Positions 9,241 to 18,920 of a DNA stretch of 64,000 nt are shown in pieces. A program made the translations under genes and the position numbers. The notes beneath the pieces were generated by a model. That model was given only the letters and a program-made list of their open reading frames with translations. It did no database searches and was not told where the DNA came from. Every line of letters starts with the position of its first letter. Positions within the stretch are counted from its first letter, which is position 1. This stretch comes from Bradyrhizobium sp. ISRA430 (GTDB lineage: Bacteria; Pseudomonadota; Alphaproteobacteria; Rhizobiales; Xanthobacteraceae): contig NZ_CP094516.1 of the NCBI RefSeq assembly GCF_029909975.1, positions 7,604,501 through 7,668,500 on the forward strand. The letters run 5' to 3'.

Positions 9241-9455
9241 ATGCAGGCGGCCATCGACTTTTATCACTACCTGAGAGGACAGGCGGGGCCGCGTCCAACT
9301 CGACCGCGCGGTGGAGGCATCAATTGCACGGGCTGCATGGGGAAGATCGAGCGCAAGCTGTCGAGCATTTCGGATGTGACCTCGGCACGCGTGAACCTCC
9401 GATAACCGCTCGCTCCAGTCGAGGACCATCAAGCGCCCGCGGTGTCTCTACGCGA
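9241..9455 (+). pseudogene. fixI remnant (second copy, N-terminal metal-binding domain)
   Basis: An ATG at 9241 opens MQAAIDFYHYLRGQAGP and continues to GINCTGCMGKIERKLSS and VTSARVNLR before a TAA at 9403-9405. The intact FixI begins MQITRDFSHFVREAGP and has GIHCTGCMGKIERGLSA and VTLARVNLT. Weaker similarity continues in another frame to about 9455. The rest of the ATPase is gone. With the preceding fixH fossil this shows a second fixHI locus once lay here. Confidence 0.85.
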
Positions 9456-10117
9456 AATATCGATACACACCGAAAGCGAGTTGAACGAAGAGCGCGCCAT
9501 CAAAGCTGAAGCGTTCACGATCTTGACGTTGGCCGCCTCTCTCTAAAAAATCGTCGCGGACGCCGAAACCATAACCTATTTCCGTTCTCTGTCCTTCGTC
9601 AAAAGAAATGAAAGCTGTTCATCCGAACACACATTGCCCCTCCGAGACGTTGAGCCGAGACCGACGCGAAGACGAGATCGATCTAGTATTCGCGCCCAGC
9701 CGATCGAGGCTCTGGCAGTCTAGACAATGCAACGCGCCAAGCGTCGGAAGGGCGACCATAGTAAGAGACGGCCACGATGTCTCACAGGGCCTCGATAGTT
9801 GATCGCTGAAGGCTTAATACAAATCACCAACCTGCCCGAGTTGGAGCTGTTCAGGTTCATCGCGATTGGCTTGCTCGTTTCTTTCCACAAACGTGTTAGT
9901 CTACGCGCTCGTACCAGGCGTCGATTGGGGGTTGCATTAAACGAAGCCTTGAAGACGGACTGTACGAACTTAGAATTCAACAGCCGCACTAGTCCAGACG
10001 CCTTGTCTCACAGATGACCGAACTTATACGTGGCGCGAGTTCCTACGAGTGGCTTTTTTTACCGTCGTCGCTCCGAAAAAACTATGTTACAAGCCGCTCC
10101 TCTCAAAAGGAGCATTT
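9456..10117. other. gene-poor stretch without recognisable genes
   Basis: About 660 bases between the fixI fossil and the next small gene. Only short open frames without convincing starts or family resemblance were found. Base composition is less GC-rich than in the neighbouring genes. It is probably decayed DNA linked to loss of the duplicated fix genes. Confidence 0.5.
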
Positions 10118-10306
10118 ATGGTGAAAAGAGCAACCAAGAAACTTGTCAAGCGGCGCGAGTGGACAAAGGCAGATATCAAAGAACTCAAAGTCCATTCGAA
10201 GGCTCGAACCCCGGTAGTAAAAATAGCAAAAATGACCAAACGCAGCGTCGGGGCGCTACGCCAGAAGGCCTTGAATCTCGGAATCGGACTCGGACATCAG
10301 CGGTAG
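10118..10306 (+). CDS. small basic HTH/Myb-like protein
   Basis: A 62-residue very basic protein preceded by a good ribosome site (AAAAGGAG 6 bases before the ATG). The central part REWTKADIKELKVHSK, then TPVVKIAKMTKRSVGALRQKA, looks like a small helix-turn-helix or SANT-like fold in which a conserved tryptophan starts helix 1. Many rhizobia carry such short proteins of unknown function, and DNA binding is likely. It is followed by a strong hairpin (10336-10361) and seems to be a single-gene unit. Confidence 0.7.
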   Translation: MVKRATKKLVKRREWTKADIKELKVHSKARTPVVKIAKMTKRSVGALRQKALNLGIGLGHQR

Positions 10307-10335
10307 CTTACTGATGAGCGCTGGTAAGTGGCCCA

Positions 10336-10361
10336 GTAGGGTGGCTCGCGGGCCACCCTAC
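10336..10361. terminator. strong hairpin after the small HTH-like gene
   Basis: Perfect 10-bp inverted repeat GTAGGGTGGC / GCCACCCTAC with a 6-base loop, 30 bp after the gene stop. There is no T-tract. It may be a terminator or a copy of a dispersed palindromic repeat; a genome-wide count would tell. Confidence 0.5.
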
Positions 10362-10914
10362 GGCCATTGAAACTGTGTCGCAAATTGGCTCTGTCAATTG
10401 CGGTGAAAAGAGCTTTTCACGCATTTGGCCTTTCATTTCTGCGGAGCGGGCTCCAGTCTTTGTTGAGTCTTGAAAGGAGGTTTTGACGGCGAAGGCCGCT
10501 TGGCGTGGCACGCTCAACGGGCGCTCGGCGCCACTGCATATTCGAAGAGAAGCAGCGTATCGTTGGCGAGAGCTGCGGCGGCCATGATTGGTCACGCTAA
10601 CGGCGCGGCGCGACCAGTTTCCGCAAGCCACTTCTATCAACCGGACCGAATCCAGCCGAAGTCGATACGTTGGCCAAAATGTGCAGCTTCGGCCCGGACC
10701 AGCTCTAGCCGACCTCAGCTCCTTAGCCGGTTTTGCAGCGCCAGCCGGCTGACCCTGAGGATATTTAGGTTCAGCAGGTCCGGCTGTCCTGTTGCCAGTC
10801 CCCGAAGCAGCGCTCGAGGCAGCCTTGGCCGCGCGGGGCCGAACACATGGGCCGATCGCGTTAGCCATATGGAAACAACCTCGCTAATGGGCACTCCTCG
10901 AAAGCTCATGCAGG
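10362..10914. other. stretch with no supported gene
   Basis: Overlapping open frames exist on both strands (for example minus 10308-10868 and plus 10470-10931), but they lack ribosome sites and recognisable domains, and look like chance frames in GC-rich DNA. A fragment rich in AAAAA repeats (AAAIG, ARPVSAS) is not assignable. Confidence 0.4.
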
Positions 10915-11148
10915 CTAAAGTTTGGGCGTAAGCGAAGAACGCCGCCGAGCCTGTTGGCTAGCTCGAGCTCCGAGGTGATATGGCGCGCTCAACAGCAATT
11001 GAAAAAGCGCTCTGTTAGCTTGATAGATGGCGGCGGAACGGTTACGTCCTGAACCCGTCATCACCTGCCCGCCCTCGGCGTTGTGCACGGACCACAACCA
11101 TCTTCGACCGCGCTGCTTCAAGACACATTCGAAGGATGGGAGACTCAT
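10915..11148 (-). CDS. small hypothetical protein
   Basis: 77 residues beginning MSLPSFECVLKQRGRRWLWSV, with a central GGQVMTGSGRNRSAAIYQANRA and a basic tail. The pattern of a small domain with W, G and a final helix resembles short conserved proteins of rhizobia, but I cannot name a family. It ends close to and in the same direction as the broken MarR gene upstream of it (start near 11700). The two may once have formed a unit. Function unknown. Confidence 0.5.
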   Translation of the reverse strand: MSLPSFECVLKQRGRRWLWSVHNAEGGQVMTGSGRNRSAAIYQANRALFQLLLSAPYHLGARASQQARRRSSLTPKL

Positions 11149-11150
11149 GG

Positions 11151-11700
11151 TTAGCGAGCTCCATTTCTGACAGTCGTGCGTTTGGTCTTCTTAATGCCAG
11201 AGCGGGCCCTTTCCAGGCGATGCCTCACTGTAGCAGCCTTGGCAATGAACTCGCTTGATCGGTCAATGCCGCATTCATCAAAAGCGAGCTCATCCTGCGC
11301 TGCCTGTCGTGGCGCCAAACGCGCGAGATGCTTGCGCGTTTCGGCCGTCAGCATCTGCACGTTGCGCGCATCGTTTGCGGAGGACTTATGCCGCAGAAGA
11401 CCGTTTTTTTCTAGCAGCTTTGAGTGGGTTGTCACGAAGGAAGGGTCGACGTGCATCAATCGTGACACCAGATTGACCGGTACACCCTTTCCTCTGCCCA
11501 AATAGGTCACCGCCATCAGGATCGTCCACCGTGGCCCAGTGATGCCGAGCACATTTGATTGGCAAGCTCTTCGAGACACGCATGGATCGATCTCATCTCC
11601 CACATGAACGGCCGGACAATCTCGTCTCCGTCAATAGAGATGCGGCCAAGCGCGCATGCTGGATCAGGTAAATCCGGAGGTATCTTAAGTCAGGTTCCAT
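11151..11700 (-). pseudogene. MarR-family regulator broken by two frameshifts
   Basis: A winged-helix MarR regulator is visible across three frames. An ATG at 11700, with AGGAGG 8-13 bases upstream, opens MEPDLRYLRIYLIQHARL. The next part, IDGDEIVRPFMWEMRSIHACLEELANQM, is in a second frame. The main part, LGITGPRWTILMAV to DPSFVTTHSKLLEKNGLLRHKSS (recognition helix and wing), is in a third frame and is open down to 11151. Joined together these give a normal MarR protein of about 180 aa. Two independent shifts argue for decay. The third segment alone could start at GTG 11603 but would lack the dimerisation helix. Confidence 0.75.
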
Positions 11701-12383
11701 CGTTTACAAGCCTCCTTTAGCGCCGATTAGGGGAGGGGCAACGCTCCAAGAGCAGGCAAATCAAATCCTTATAGTTCGGACGGATGAGCTTGCGAACAAC
11801 GGGCTGGCCGGAGCTATGGCTCAGTGTCTTGACGGGCCAACGGCAGCATGCACGGGAAAGTTGCGTCGGGATCCGCTGACAAGATAAGCTGCGCCCCGCC
11901 AAGTGAGATGTCCGCGATGTGGTCTGCTTCTTTGCCGCACTCGCCGAGCTGTCCGCTCTTTTGCCGAGCTTCTTTGGTGTATGCCGAGCATCAGCGAGGT
12001 GCATGTCGCATTTAAGTGCCCAAGCAACAGGCAGCTTATGACTACACGTAATAACCTTCCATGTACCGCAGGCGGTCTTCGGCAAACGTCCGTATAGTTC
12101 TTCCCAACCTTCCCATATCCGCGATCAATCTTCGTGCAATTGAGCTGGCGCTTGACTTGGTTTCAACTGTCGAGCAATCGAGGAGGCAATTGCAGTTATG
12201 CTTCCGTGATCCCGCCCGATCGATCGAACTGAACGGCTCTTAAGTCATGAGTGGCAGACAAAAGTCTTGTCGTTTTGACGCTTTGTACGCAAGCGATTGC
12301 CCATGTGATCGCGCGGCTGGCTTTTTTCGCTCAATCGACCGAGCGCCGCCAGGGTTTGCTTTTCAAGCACGAAGGTCTGAACG
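11701..12383. other. intergenic region upstream of the sulfotransferase, nothing recognised
   Basis: Short open frames on both strands show no family resemblance. I looked for a nod box (ATC-N-AT and GATG elements) ahead of the sulfotransferase and found none that I would defend. An open frame from GTG 12251 overlaps the sulfotransferase start and is probably chance. Confidence 0.4.
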
Positions 12384-13649
12384 ATGAGCGGACGTTTTCG
12401 CCGTTCGCCTGCGGTGTGCTTTCTTCTCGGTCTTCCACGATCCGGGACGACACTCCTGGCGCATTTGCTCCAGCACCATCCAGACATTGTGGCTCCGCCT
12501 GAACCCTGGTTGATGCTGGCGCTTGAAGCCTTTGGCAGGGTGGACCAGCGTCATCCGGCGGGCAGCTCACTGATTGAGGCCGCGACCTCGGAATTCCTGG
12601 GGCGTATAGATCGCACGATCGTCAGCCGCGCTTTTGCCGATGCAGCATACGATCAGTATCTGGCAGAAGCGGGCAAGCGCATCATCATAGACAAGACACC
12701 ACGTTACTGGACGGCGCTTGAGTTTCTTGAATCTGTCTATCCAGAAGCGCCACACATCCTTTTGATGCGAAATCCCTATGCCATTGCCGCTTCACTGAAA
12801 TCGACGTGGGGCATCCCACTGCGGGCAGAAACCTCGCATCCGATCAGCGTCTCCAGTCTCGCCGATCTCATGCTTCGTCTGCCCGACGTCATCATATCTT
12901 CACTCGCCGATTTGGTTCTGGGTCTTCCCAAGCTCGCCGCACACCGCGCTCGCCCGCAGACACAGCTTGTGCAATATGAACTGCTCGTGGCGCATCCGGA
13001 CGAGGAAATCCGGCGTCTGTTGACGGGGCTCGGCTGTGATCCGGCGGCCGTCGCATCGGCGGGGATGAGACAAGCAGATTATCTTCGATCCAGCAGCTTC
13101 GGAGACCGAAAAATCCTGGAACGAAACGCCGTCGACGAAAGCTCTGTCAAAACATGGCAATCTCACTTGAGCGTCGAAGAGATGCAAACCGTGACCGATC
13201 TGGTTGGCGCCGAGCTTTTGCTAGAACTCGGATATGAGCAAGAACTGCTGCATGCGCAGCAAGCCGGAGTCCTCGATAGGGGAGGTGAGGTAACCGAACT
13301 TTATCGTCAGATGTTCCGAACCTGGTGGGATTTGCGGAGTACCAAGACGGGAGCATTATCCGGCCCGTCTCACGCTGGAGAGCCGGTCCACACTGCTTGG
13401 GACGTTTCGGAGAAAGTTCGGGCGGCCTGCGACATCTCCAAGGTGCGACAGGCGAACGGTCCATCGGACGCTGACGTCGAGCAGAATTTGCGCCCGGCCA
13501 CGTCGATGGCTGCCCCGTTGCAACAGGCGCTGTTGGCGTTAGAAGCTGATCGAGCTGCGGGGCTGGATGCCATTCGCAAGCGCGACGCGGCTATTGAGAT
13601 GTTACGAGGCGAGGTCGCGCGGCTTGAGCAGATCCTCAATACGATCTGA
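12384..13649 (+). CDS. PAPS-dependent sulfotransferase, large type (NoeE/NodH-like role proposed)
   Basis: A 421-residue sulfotransferase. The PAPS-binding loop LPRSGTTLLAHLLQ lies at about residues 17-30. The second PAPS-binding element is RNPYAIAASLKSTW, near residue 132. IIDKTPRYW, near 105, is typical of the bacterial sulfotransferase-3 group. The last 60 residues form a likely coiled coil (LEADRAAGL to RGEVARLEQIL). NodH is much shorter (about 250 aa); the fucose sulfotransferase NoeE is nearer this size. nodP and nodQ follow on the same strand, so the substrate is probably a Nod factor or surface glycan. The acceptor cannot be read from the sequence. Confidence 0.75.
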   Translation: MSGRFRRSPAVCFLLGLPRSGTTLLAHLLQHHPDIVAPPEPWLMLALEAFGRVDQRHPAGSSLIEAATSEFLGRIDRTIVSRAFADAAYDQYLAEAGKRIIIDKTPRYWTALEFLESVYPEAPHILLMRNPYAIAASLKSTWGIPLRAETSHPISVSSLADLMLRLPDVIISSLADLVLGLPKLAAHRARPQTQLVQYELLVAHPDEEIRRLLTGLGCDPAAVASAGMRQADYLRSSSFGDRKILERNAVDESSVKTWQSHLSVEEMQTVTDLVGAELLLELGYEQELLHAQQAGVLDRGGEVTELYRQMFRTWWDLRSTKTGALSGPSHAGEPVHTAWDVSEKVRAACDISKVRQANGPSDADVEQNLRPATSMAAPLQQALLALEADRAAGLDAIRKRDAAIEMLRGEVARLEQILNTI

Positions 13650-13916
13650 ATGCTTGCAATCAAAAGGCGCTGGCGGATTTTGCCAAGATGCTTAACCCAC
13701 ACGAGCTGATCTCCCGATCAGGTGTGACGCAGGCGCCGGCCGCATCAGCGGCGGAATCGATATTCTCCCCAGCCTGCAAGTCTGCTGTCCAACGGGGGCT
13801 TGACCTCATGGACGAGCCGTGCGTCTTGGCCGGCCGTTTCCGCCGCGGATAATCTCACTGTGGGCTGGTGCCGTAGAACGGCGAAGACCAGAGATCCTGC
13901 ATCGAAAAGAAGATAT

Positions 13917-14816
13917 ATGCTGCCGAAACATCTGCGCCATCTCGAAGCTGAATCGATTGAAATCATGCGTGATGTGGTCGCCGAGTTCAAAAGGCCGGTC
14001 ATGCTTTACTCGATCGGAAAAGACTCAAGCGTCATGCTGCATATTGCGATCAAGGCATTCTATCCGACAAAATTGCCTTTCCCCCTACTTCACGTCGACA
14101 CGACTTGGAAGTTCCGCGAGATGATCAGCTTCCGGGACGCCGCAGCCAGGCGGCTGGGCCTCGACCTGATCGTCCATGTCAACGAGGAGGGAATCGCGCG
14201 CGGGATCAATCCGATCGATTCCGGCTCCGCGCTACACACCCAGGTGATGAAGACTGATGCGCTGAAACAGGCGCTCGACCTTCACGGATTTGATGCCGCC
14301 TTCGGCGGAGCCCGGCGCGATGAGGAAAAGAGTCGCGCAAAAGAACGGATACTCTCCTTCCGTTCGGCCGGACACGTATGGGATCCCCGTAACCAGCGGC
14401 CGGAGCTCTGGAGCCTGTTCAACACACGGATTCGCCAGGGCGAAACCATGCGGGTGTTTGCGATGTCAAACTGGACCGAGCTCGATGTGTGGGAATACAT
14501 CATGCTCGAGAAGATTCCGGTCGTTCCGCTCTACTTCGCAAAACAAAGACCGATAGTGCGTCGAAATGGTGCGTCTATCATGATCGACGACCAGCGATTG
14601 CCCCTTAACTGCGGCGAGAGGCCGGAAATGCGGATGATCCGCTTTCGCACGCTTGGATGTTATCCGTTGAGCGGGGCTATTGAATCCGATGCGACGACCA
14701 TCGAAGACATCGTCGCGGAAATGCAGACTGCGACTGTGTCGGAGCGCCAGGGACGCCTAATTGATACCGATGAAGCCGCTTCAATGGAGAAGAAGAAGCG
14801 AGAAGGCTACTTTTGA
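13917..14816 (+). CDS. nodP: nodP (cysD-like), sulfate adenylyltransferase subunit 2
   Basis: Small subunit of ATP sulfurylase, which makes adenosine 5'-phosphosulfate from ATP and sulfate. From the ATG at 13917 it is 299 aa, the usual NodP/CysD length, and begins [20 protein letters not shown]. The PP-loop [14 protein letters not shown] is at about residue 35. [14 protein letters not shown] and the C-terminal EKKKREGYF are family hallmarks. An upstream in-frame start at 13800 is not supported. It overlaps nodQ by 4 bp. The sulfotransferase context favours the symbiotic NodP name over housekeeping CysD. Confidence 0.88.
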   Translation: MLPKHLRHLEAESIEIMRDVVAEFKRPVMLYSIGKDSSVMLHIAIKAFYPTKLPFPLLHVDTTWKFREMISFRDAAARRLGLDLIVHVNEEGIARGINPIDSGSALHTQVMKTDALKQALDLHGFDAAFGGARRDEEKSRAKERILSFRSAGHVWDPRNQRPELWSLFNTRIRQGETMRVFAMSNWTELDVWEYIMLEKIPVVPLYFAKQRPIVRRNGASIMIDDQRLPLNCGERPEMRMIRFRTLGCYPLSGAIESDATTIEDIVAEMQTATVSERQGRLIDTDEAASMEKKKREGYF

Positions 14817-16699
14817 TGTTTGCAAAGCCAACAACGGAACTGGTCCCGGCCAGGACAAAGGATCAGCTGCGATTCATCACATGTGGCTCGGTGGACGACG
14901 GCAAATCGACGCTGATCGGCCGATTACTGCACGACAGCAAGATGATCTACCACGATCAGCTCACGGTGCTGGAACGCGACAGCATCAAGCATGGTAGCAC
15001 CGGGAACGACATCGATTTCGCGCTGCTCGTGGACGGGCTAGAGGCCGAACGGGAACAGGGCATCACGATCGACGTCGCCTACCGCTTCTTCACGACGCCA
15101 CGGCGCTCCTTCATGGTGGCCGACACTCCCGGTCACGAACAGTATACCCGAAATATGGCTACCGGCGCCTCGAATGCTCAGCTCGCCATCATCCTGATCG
15201 ATGCCCGCAGAGGCATGATGGTTCAGACCCGCCGGCACTCCTTTATCTGTTCGCTGCTCGGTATTCGTCATGTCGTGCTGGCAGTGAACAAGATCGATCT
15301 TGTGGCATACAACAAGGAGTGCTTCGATCGGATCGCCCGTGACTATCTGGCCTTTGCCGCCGGTCTCGGCTTCACCTCGATCGTTCCGATCCCGATCTCG
15401 GCGCGCTACGGCGACAACGTCGTGGACCGCTCCGGTCATGCCAACTGGTATCATGGTCCCTGCCTGCTCGAGCATTTGGAAAGCATCGACATCCAGCCCG
15501 GCACCGCAAGCCAGCCTTTCCGCTTTCCGGTCCAATGGGTGAACCGGCCCAACCCGGATTTTCGGGGCTATGCCGGGTCGGTGGCTTCCGGGAGGATCTC
15601 GGCAGGAGACGAGATCGTTGTCGCCGTGTCGGGACGGACCACGCGCGTCAAGCGGATCGTGACTCACGATGGCGACCTTGTCGGCGCCGAAGCCGGCGAT
15701 GCGGTTACCATTACACTGGAAGACGAAATCGATATCGGCCGTGGCGACATTCTGTCGCGACCGGACGACCGACCGAAGGTCGCCGACCAGTTCGCCGCTT
15801 ATGTGATCTGGATGGACGAGGAGCCGCTCGCTCCCGGACGCAATTACGTCCTGCGGATTGGATCGCAGACGATCGCCGGCAGCATTACCGCAATTAGGCA
15901 TCGGATCGACGTCAACACTTGTGAGCATCTGGCCGCCGGGATGCTTTGCCTCAACGAGATCGCCTTCTGCGATGTTGCGACCGCAATGCCCGCAGTATTC
16001 GATCCTTACGACGTCAATCGAAAGACCGGATCATTTATCTTCATCGATCGTTACACGAATCGTACGGTCGGGGCCGGCATGATTGCCTTTCCGCTACGCC
16101 GGGTTACCAATATTGCTAGGCAAGCGCTATCGGTGGACAGGAGGGAGCGCGCCGCGCTCAAGAAACAGAAGGCTTGCGTCATCTGGTTCACCGGCCTGTC
16201 TGGCGCGGGAAAGTCGGCGATTGCCAACCTCGTTGATCAAAAACTGTTTGCGATGTCGCGGCATACCATGCTGCTGGATGGTGACAACCTCCGGCACGGA
16301 TTAAACGCGGACCTCGGCTTCTCGGAGGCGGACCGCGTGGAGAACATTCGACGTGTCGGTGAAGTTGCCAAGTTGATGGCGGACAGCGGCTTGATCGTGA
16401 TCTGCTCGTTCATCTCGCCCTCCAGGGCCGAACGGGACAGGGTGCGCAGCCTGGTTGGCAAGGAAGAGTTCATAGAAGTTTTTGTCGATACGCCGATCGA
16501 GGAATGCGCGCGGCGAGACCCAAAGGGCCTGTATTCAAAGGTGAAATCCGGCAAGATCAAGAACTTCACCGGGATCGATTCGTGCTACGAAGCACCAACA
16601 ACAGCGGAGATTCATCTCAGGACCATGGAGCAGACCCTAGAGCATTCAGCGGAAGTGGTAGTGGATGTCTTGATGGCGCGCTCAATTCTTGATGGTTAG
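14813..16699 (+). CDS. nodQ: nodQ (cysN/cysC fusion), sulfate adenylyltransferase GTPase and APS kinase
   Basis: A bifunctional 628-residue protein. The N-terminal GTPase domain has [25 protein letters not shown] and NKIDL. It is followed by EF-Tu-like beta-barrel domains. The C-terminal APS kinase domain, from about residue 440, has the P-loop [12 protein letters not shown], then [16 protein letters not shown]. With NodP it produces PAPS, the donor for the upstream sulfotransferase. The CysN-CysC fusion is typical of rhizobial NodQ. The start overlaps the nodP stop (TTTTGATG), indicating coupled translation. Confidence 0.92.
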   Translation: MMFAKPTTELVPARTKDQLRFITCGSVDDGKSTLIGRLLHDSKMIYHDQLTVLERDSIKHGSTGNDIDFALLVDGLEAEREQGITIDVAYRFFTTPRRSFMVADTPGHEQYTRNMATGASNAQLAIILIDARRGMMVQTRRHSFICSLLGIRHVVLAVNKIDLVAYNKECFDRIARDYLAFAAGLGFTSIVPIPISARYGDNVVDRSGHANWYHGPCLLEHLESIDIQPGTASQPFRFPVQWVNRPNPDFRGYAGSVASGRISAGDEIVVAVSGRTTRVKRIVTHDGDLVGAEAGDAVTITLEDEIDIGRGDILSRPDDRPKVADQFAAYVIWMDEEPLAPGRNYVLRIGSQTIAGSITAIRHRIDVNTCEHLAAGMLCLNEIAFCDVATAMPAVFDPYDVNRKTGSFIFIDRYTNRTVGAGMIAFPLRRVTNIARQALSVDRRERAALKKQKACVIWFTGLSGAGKSAIANLVDQKLFAMSRHTMLLDGDNLRHGLNADLGFSEADRVENIRRVGEVAKLMADSGLIVICSFISPSRAERDRVRSLVGKEEFIEVFVDTPIEECARRDPKGLYSKVKSGKIKNFTGIDSCYEAPTTAEIHLRTMEQTLEHSAEVVVDVLMARSILDG

Positions 16700-16805
16700 A
16701 TGTCCCTCGCATCGCACCATCGATTCGCACAATATCTGCTGGCCCGGCCAAGGCGATTCGGCTCAGGCGGGCCTGCGATCGGACTTTTGGCTCTAAAGGA
16801 ACAAA

Positions 16806-17003
16806 ATGGTCGCACCCACTCGTCGACTGCCCGCTTCCGGTTACGTGCTCGAAGTGGATGGTCAATTCAAAACCGAGTACGCGAGCAGAGATGGAGCACG
16901 GGCAGGAGCGGAGGAGCTCAAGAAGCGCCGTCCCATGCTCCAGATCAGAATCTACGACGCGATTACAAAGGCCAGAGAGGAAGTCCGGCTTCCAGTAGGT
17001 TGA
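16806..17003 (+). CDS. small hypothetical protein downstream of nodQ
   Basis: 65 residues, starting at an ATG with AAAGGA upstream. The text MVAPTRRLPASGYVLEVDGQFKTEYASRDGARAGAEELKKRRPMLQIRIYD suggests a small alpha/beta fold with a strand-helix-strand order, as seen in many short conserved proteins of Bradyrhizobium symbiosis regions. Function unknown. It is 106 bp after nodQ and could be co-transcribed. Confidence 0.55.
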   Translation: MVAPTRRLPASGYVLEVDGQFKTEYASRDGARAGAEELKKRRPMLQIRIYDAITKAREEVRLPVG

Positions 17004-17478
17004 GTTTTTCGCTTAGCGCTTCTCGCTGCGCGTGCGGCCGGCGAAACGCCGGGCTCCCGTTAAAGCCGAGCCGGGCAGCGTCCCAGCCGGATTCGATCTC
17101 TCGCGCATTATGAGGCTGGGGCCTCGGTTTTCCGGACCTCGCCGCATCCGGCAAGCGGGCGCTTGCGTCTCAGTATATTGACCAATCTGAACTTAGCGGT
17201 CGGCCACGACTCCCTGCTGTCGCGGCGATGCCAGCTTTCGGGAAGCTTGCTTCCTTTTGGCCCGCCGCTCGTCGGCGGACATGGCCTGCCTACGCCCCGC
17301 GCCTTCGCATTGCGAGACAACGCAGCCGCGAACCTTAGCCATCGTGCGCTGCGCTACGGACCTCCGCCACGCTTCGGGTTCTGCTCCGTTCCGCCCGCCC
17401 GTCGTTGATCGCCATGAAGGCGGCGATGGCGCGGCCGAAAAGGCAAGGGAGCTCAACCATGGCAATGACAAGGACTAT
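17004..17478. other. decayed intergenic DNA
   Basis: GC-rich stretch with short chance frames on both strands. The segment at about 17190-17410 looks like non-coding sequence often found ahead of plasmid-type genes in rhizobia (inference). No gene can be supported. Confidence 0.4.
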
Positions 17479-18115
17479 CTTTTGATAATCTGCTCTGGTC
17501 AGCCGTCAACCTGTTCGACCGCGCGGTAGACCGCGTCGAACGCGAGCTCGCCATCAACGAGCAGGCGCTCCAGAGGAGCCAACGCGAGCAGAACGGCTCG
17601 GAGGTGCGATCCGTCGAACCAGAGCGCCTCACGGCCGGGGTACTTGCGCTCATTGAGTGCCACGACGCGCTGGAACTCCAGCTCACCTTGGGGCTCACGC
17701 TTTGCACCAGCCGTCAACCACGGCACGTTCACCCCCGCCAGGATCGATCGGTGAGACGTTCTCGCCGCGAAGCGGCGTGCAGAACCGAGAGATGCTGTCA
17801 GCCTAGCGATCGTTTTCAGAGAGGGACACGTGTCACTCAAGTCCGTAGTCCTCGCAAAGCAGGATGACATGTTCTGCTTCACGGCGACCCGCCGAAAGGT
17901 GTCGAACTGATCGTTGCTAAAGGGCCAGCGATTCAAGGTCGCTCAATTGTCTTCAAGCCGGGCTCGACCACAGCCTGCCAAGGCCGCTCATTCAAGCGCA
18001 ACGACTTGATACCGGCAGTCATGTCCGACGAGGGCGTACACTTTCCCGGCGGCAGCATCCGGGAGGATCTCGCCGGCAAGCTAGGTACCTCAACCTGCGG
18101 GTTCGCGAGGAATCG
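17479..18115 (+). pseudogene. DUF2493 (SLOG-like) protein remnant
   Basis: Several frames together spell a DUF2493 protein, a family common on rhizobial plasmids and islands. FDNLLWSAVNLFDRAVDRVERELAINEQ begins near 17479. VNHGTFTPARIDR appears near 17715, then LLHGDPPKGVELIVAKG near 17870 and FKRND and FPG near 17990-18050. Stops and frameshifts separate the pieces, so the gene is dead. It marks this stretch as former plasmid or ICE-like DNA. Confidence 0.65.
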
Positions 18116-18920
18116 TACGTGAACTGGAGGACTGGGCCATCACTTACCTGCAGGTGGCGCGCTCGCAGGCGGAAGGCCGACGGTCCTGATGTCGAACTCT
18201 CAAAATACTTTAGCTCGTTGTGAATCTCCGCACTCTACTGCCTACGTCGGCTTATCGCGGCCAACTGGGGGTACGGTCAGGAAAAATTCACGCGAGAAAA
18301 ATCCCTGGAGAGGGTTGAAACGCCCCTAACGTCAAGTTGTACGGTCTCGAAATGGACAACGACAGTCATCAGCGTCCGAAACCCTCCAACGAGCGACGGA
18401 GTGCGAATGCATCAAGTCTCAAGCCCACGCATCAGACTCCCGCTGCCAACGACGATCATCAAGTGTGCCATGCCTTGATCTGCATCCGGGCGCGATGACA
18501 TCCGACTGCATCGTTTCCTAACGTCAAGTTTGCCCGAATAGCGCGGGTTCACCGCGTAAGTCGGTCGACCGACCTGCCGCTTCGCGACGTAAGAAGGCTA
18601 CCGCGCTCAAGCCTGCGCATGCGTGATGGCTGGATGAGAGCGCGCGTCGGCGCCAGTTCGAGGGCGCGGTCCCAAAGCCAATTTCTAGGAGGTGCGAATG
18701 GCATCGGTGATGAGCTCTATGAGAAATCGCTCTGTATCTGCGATGAGATATGGAGTTGCCATCCGGCAGGCGTTTCGGACGCCGGCCCGAAAGGCGCCCG
18801 CGATTAATGGCGTTTGCCCCGAAGCTGTTGACCGTGGAAGTCGACGCTCACCGCAGGGGCTCCCTGCTGGGCTGGGCGTTCTCCAGATCCATTGACGACT
18901 ACAACTTGAGGAGGAATGGT
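18116..18920. other. leader region of the rtx operon and decayed DNA
   Basis: No firm gene. The block CCTAACGTCAAGTT occurs twice (about 18324-18337 and, with one change, 18516-18529). A short frame at 18698-18895 (ATG after AGGAGGTGCGA, 65 codons, MASVMSSMRNRSV) has a good ribosome site and ends 26 bp before rtxA; it could be a leader peptide but resembles nothing known. No clear nod box or sigma-54 promoter was found. Confidence 0.35.
18909..18914 (+). promoter_or_regulatory. ribosome binding site that selects a TTG start for rtxA
   Basis: AGGAGG stands 6 bases before the TTG at 18921, which is in frame with rtxA and opens just ahead of the conserved TPGP segment. The upstream in-frame ATGs at 18750 and 18807 lack such a site. 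Confidence 0.65.

Noticed and set aside
11701..12384. Possible nod box ahead of the sulfotransferase
   Set aside because: Partial ATC and GATC elements are seen, but spacing and the 3' conserved block do not match.
18690..18900. Sigma-54 or NifA promoter before rtxA
   Set aside because: No GG-N10-GC element of good quality and no TGT-N10-ACA site in range.
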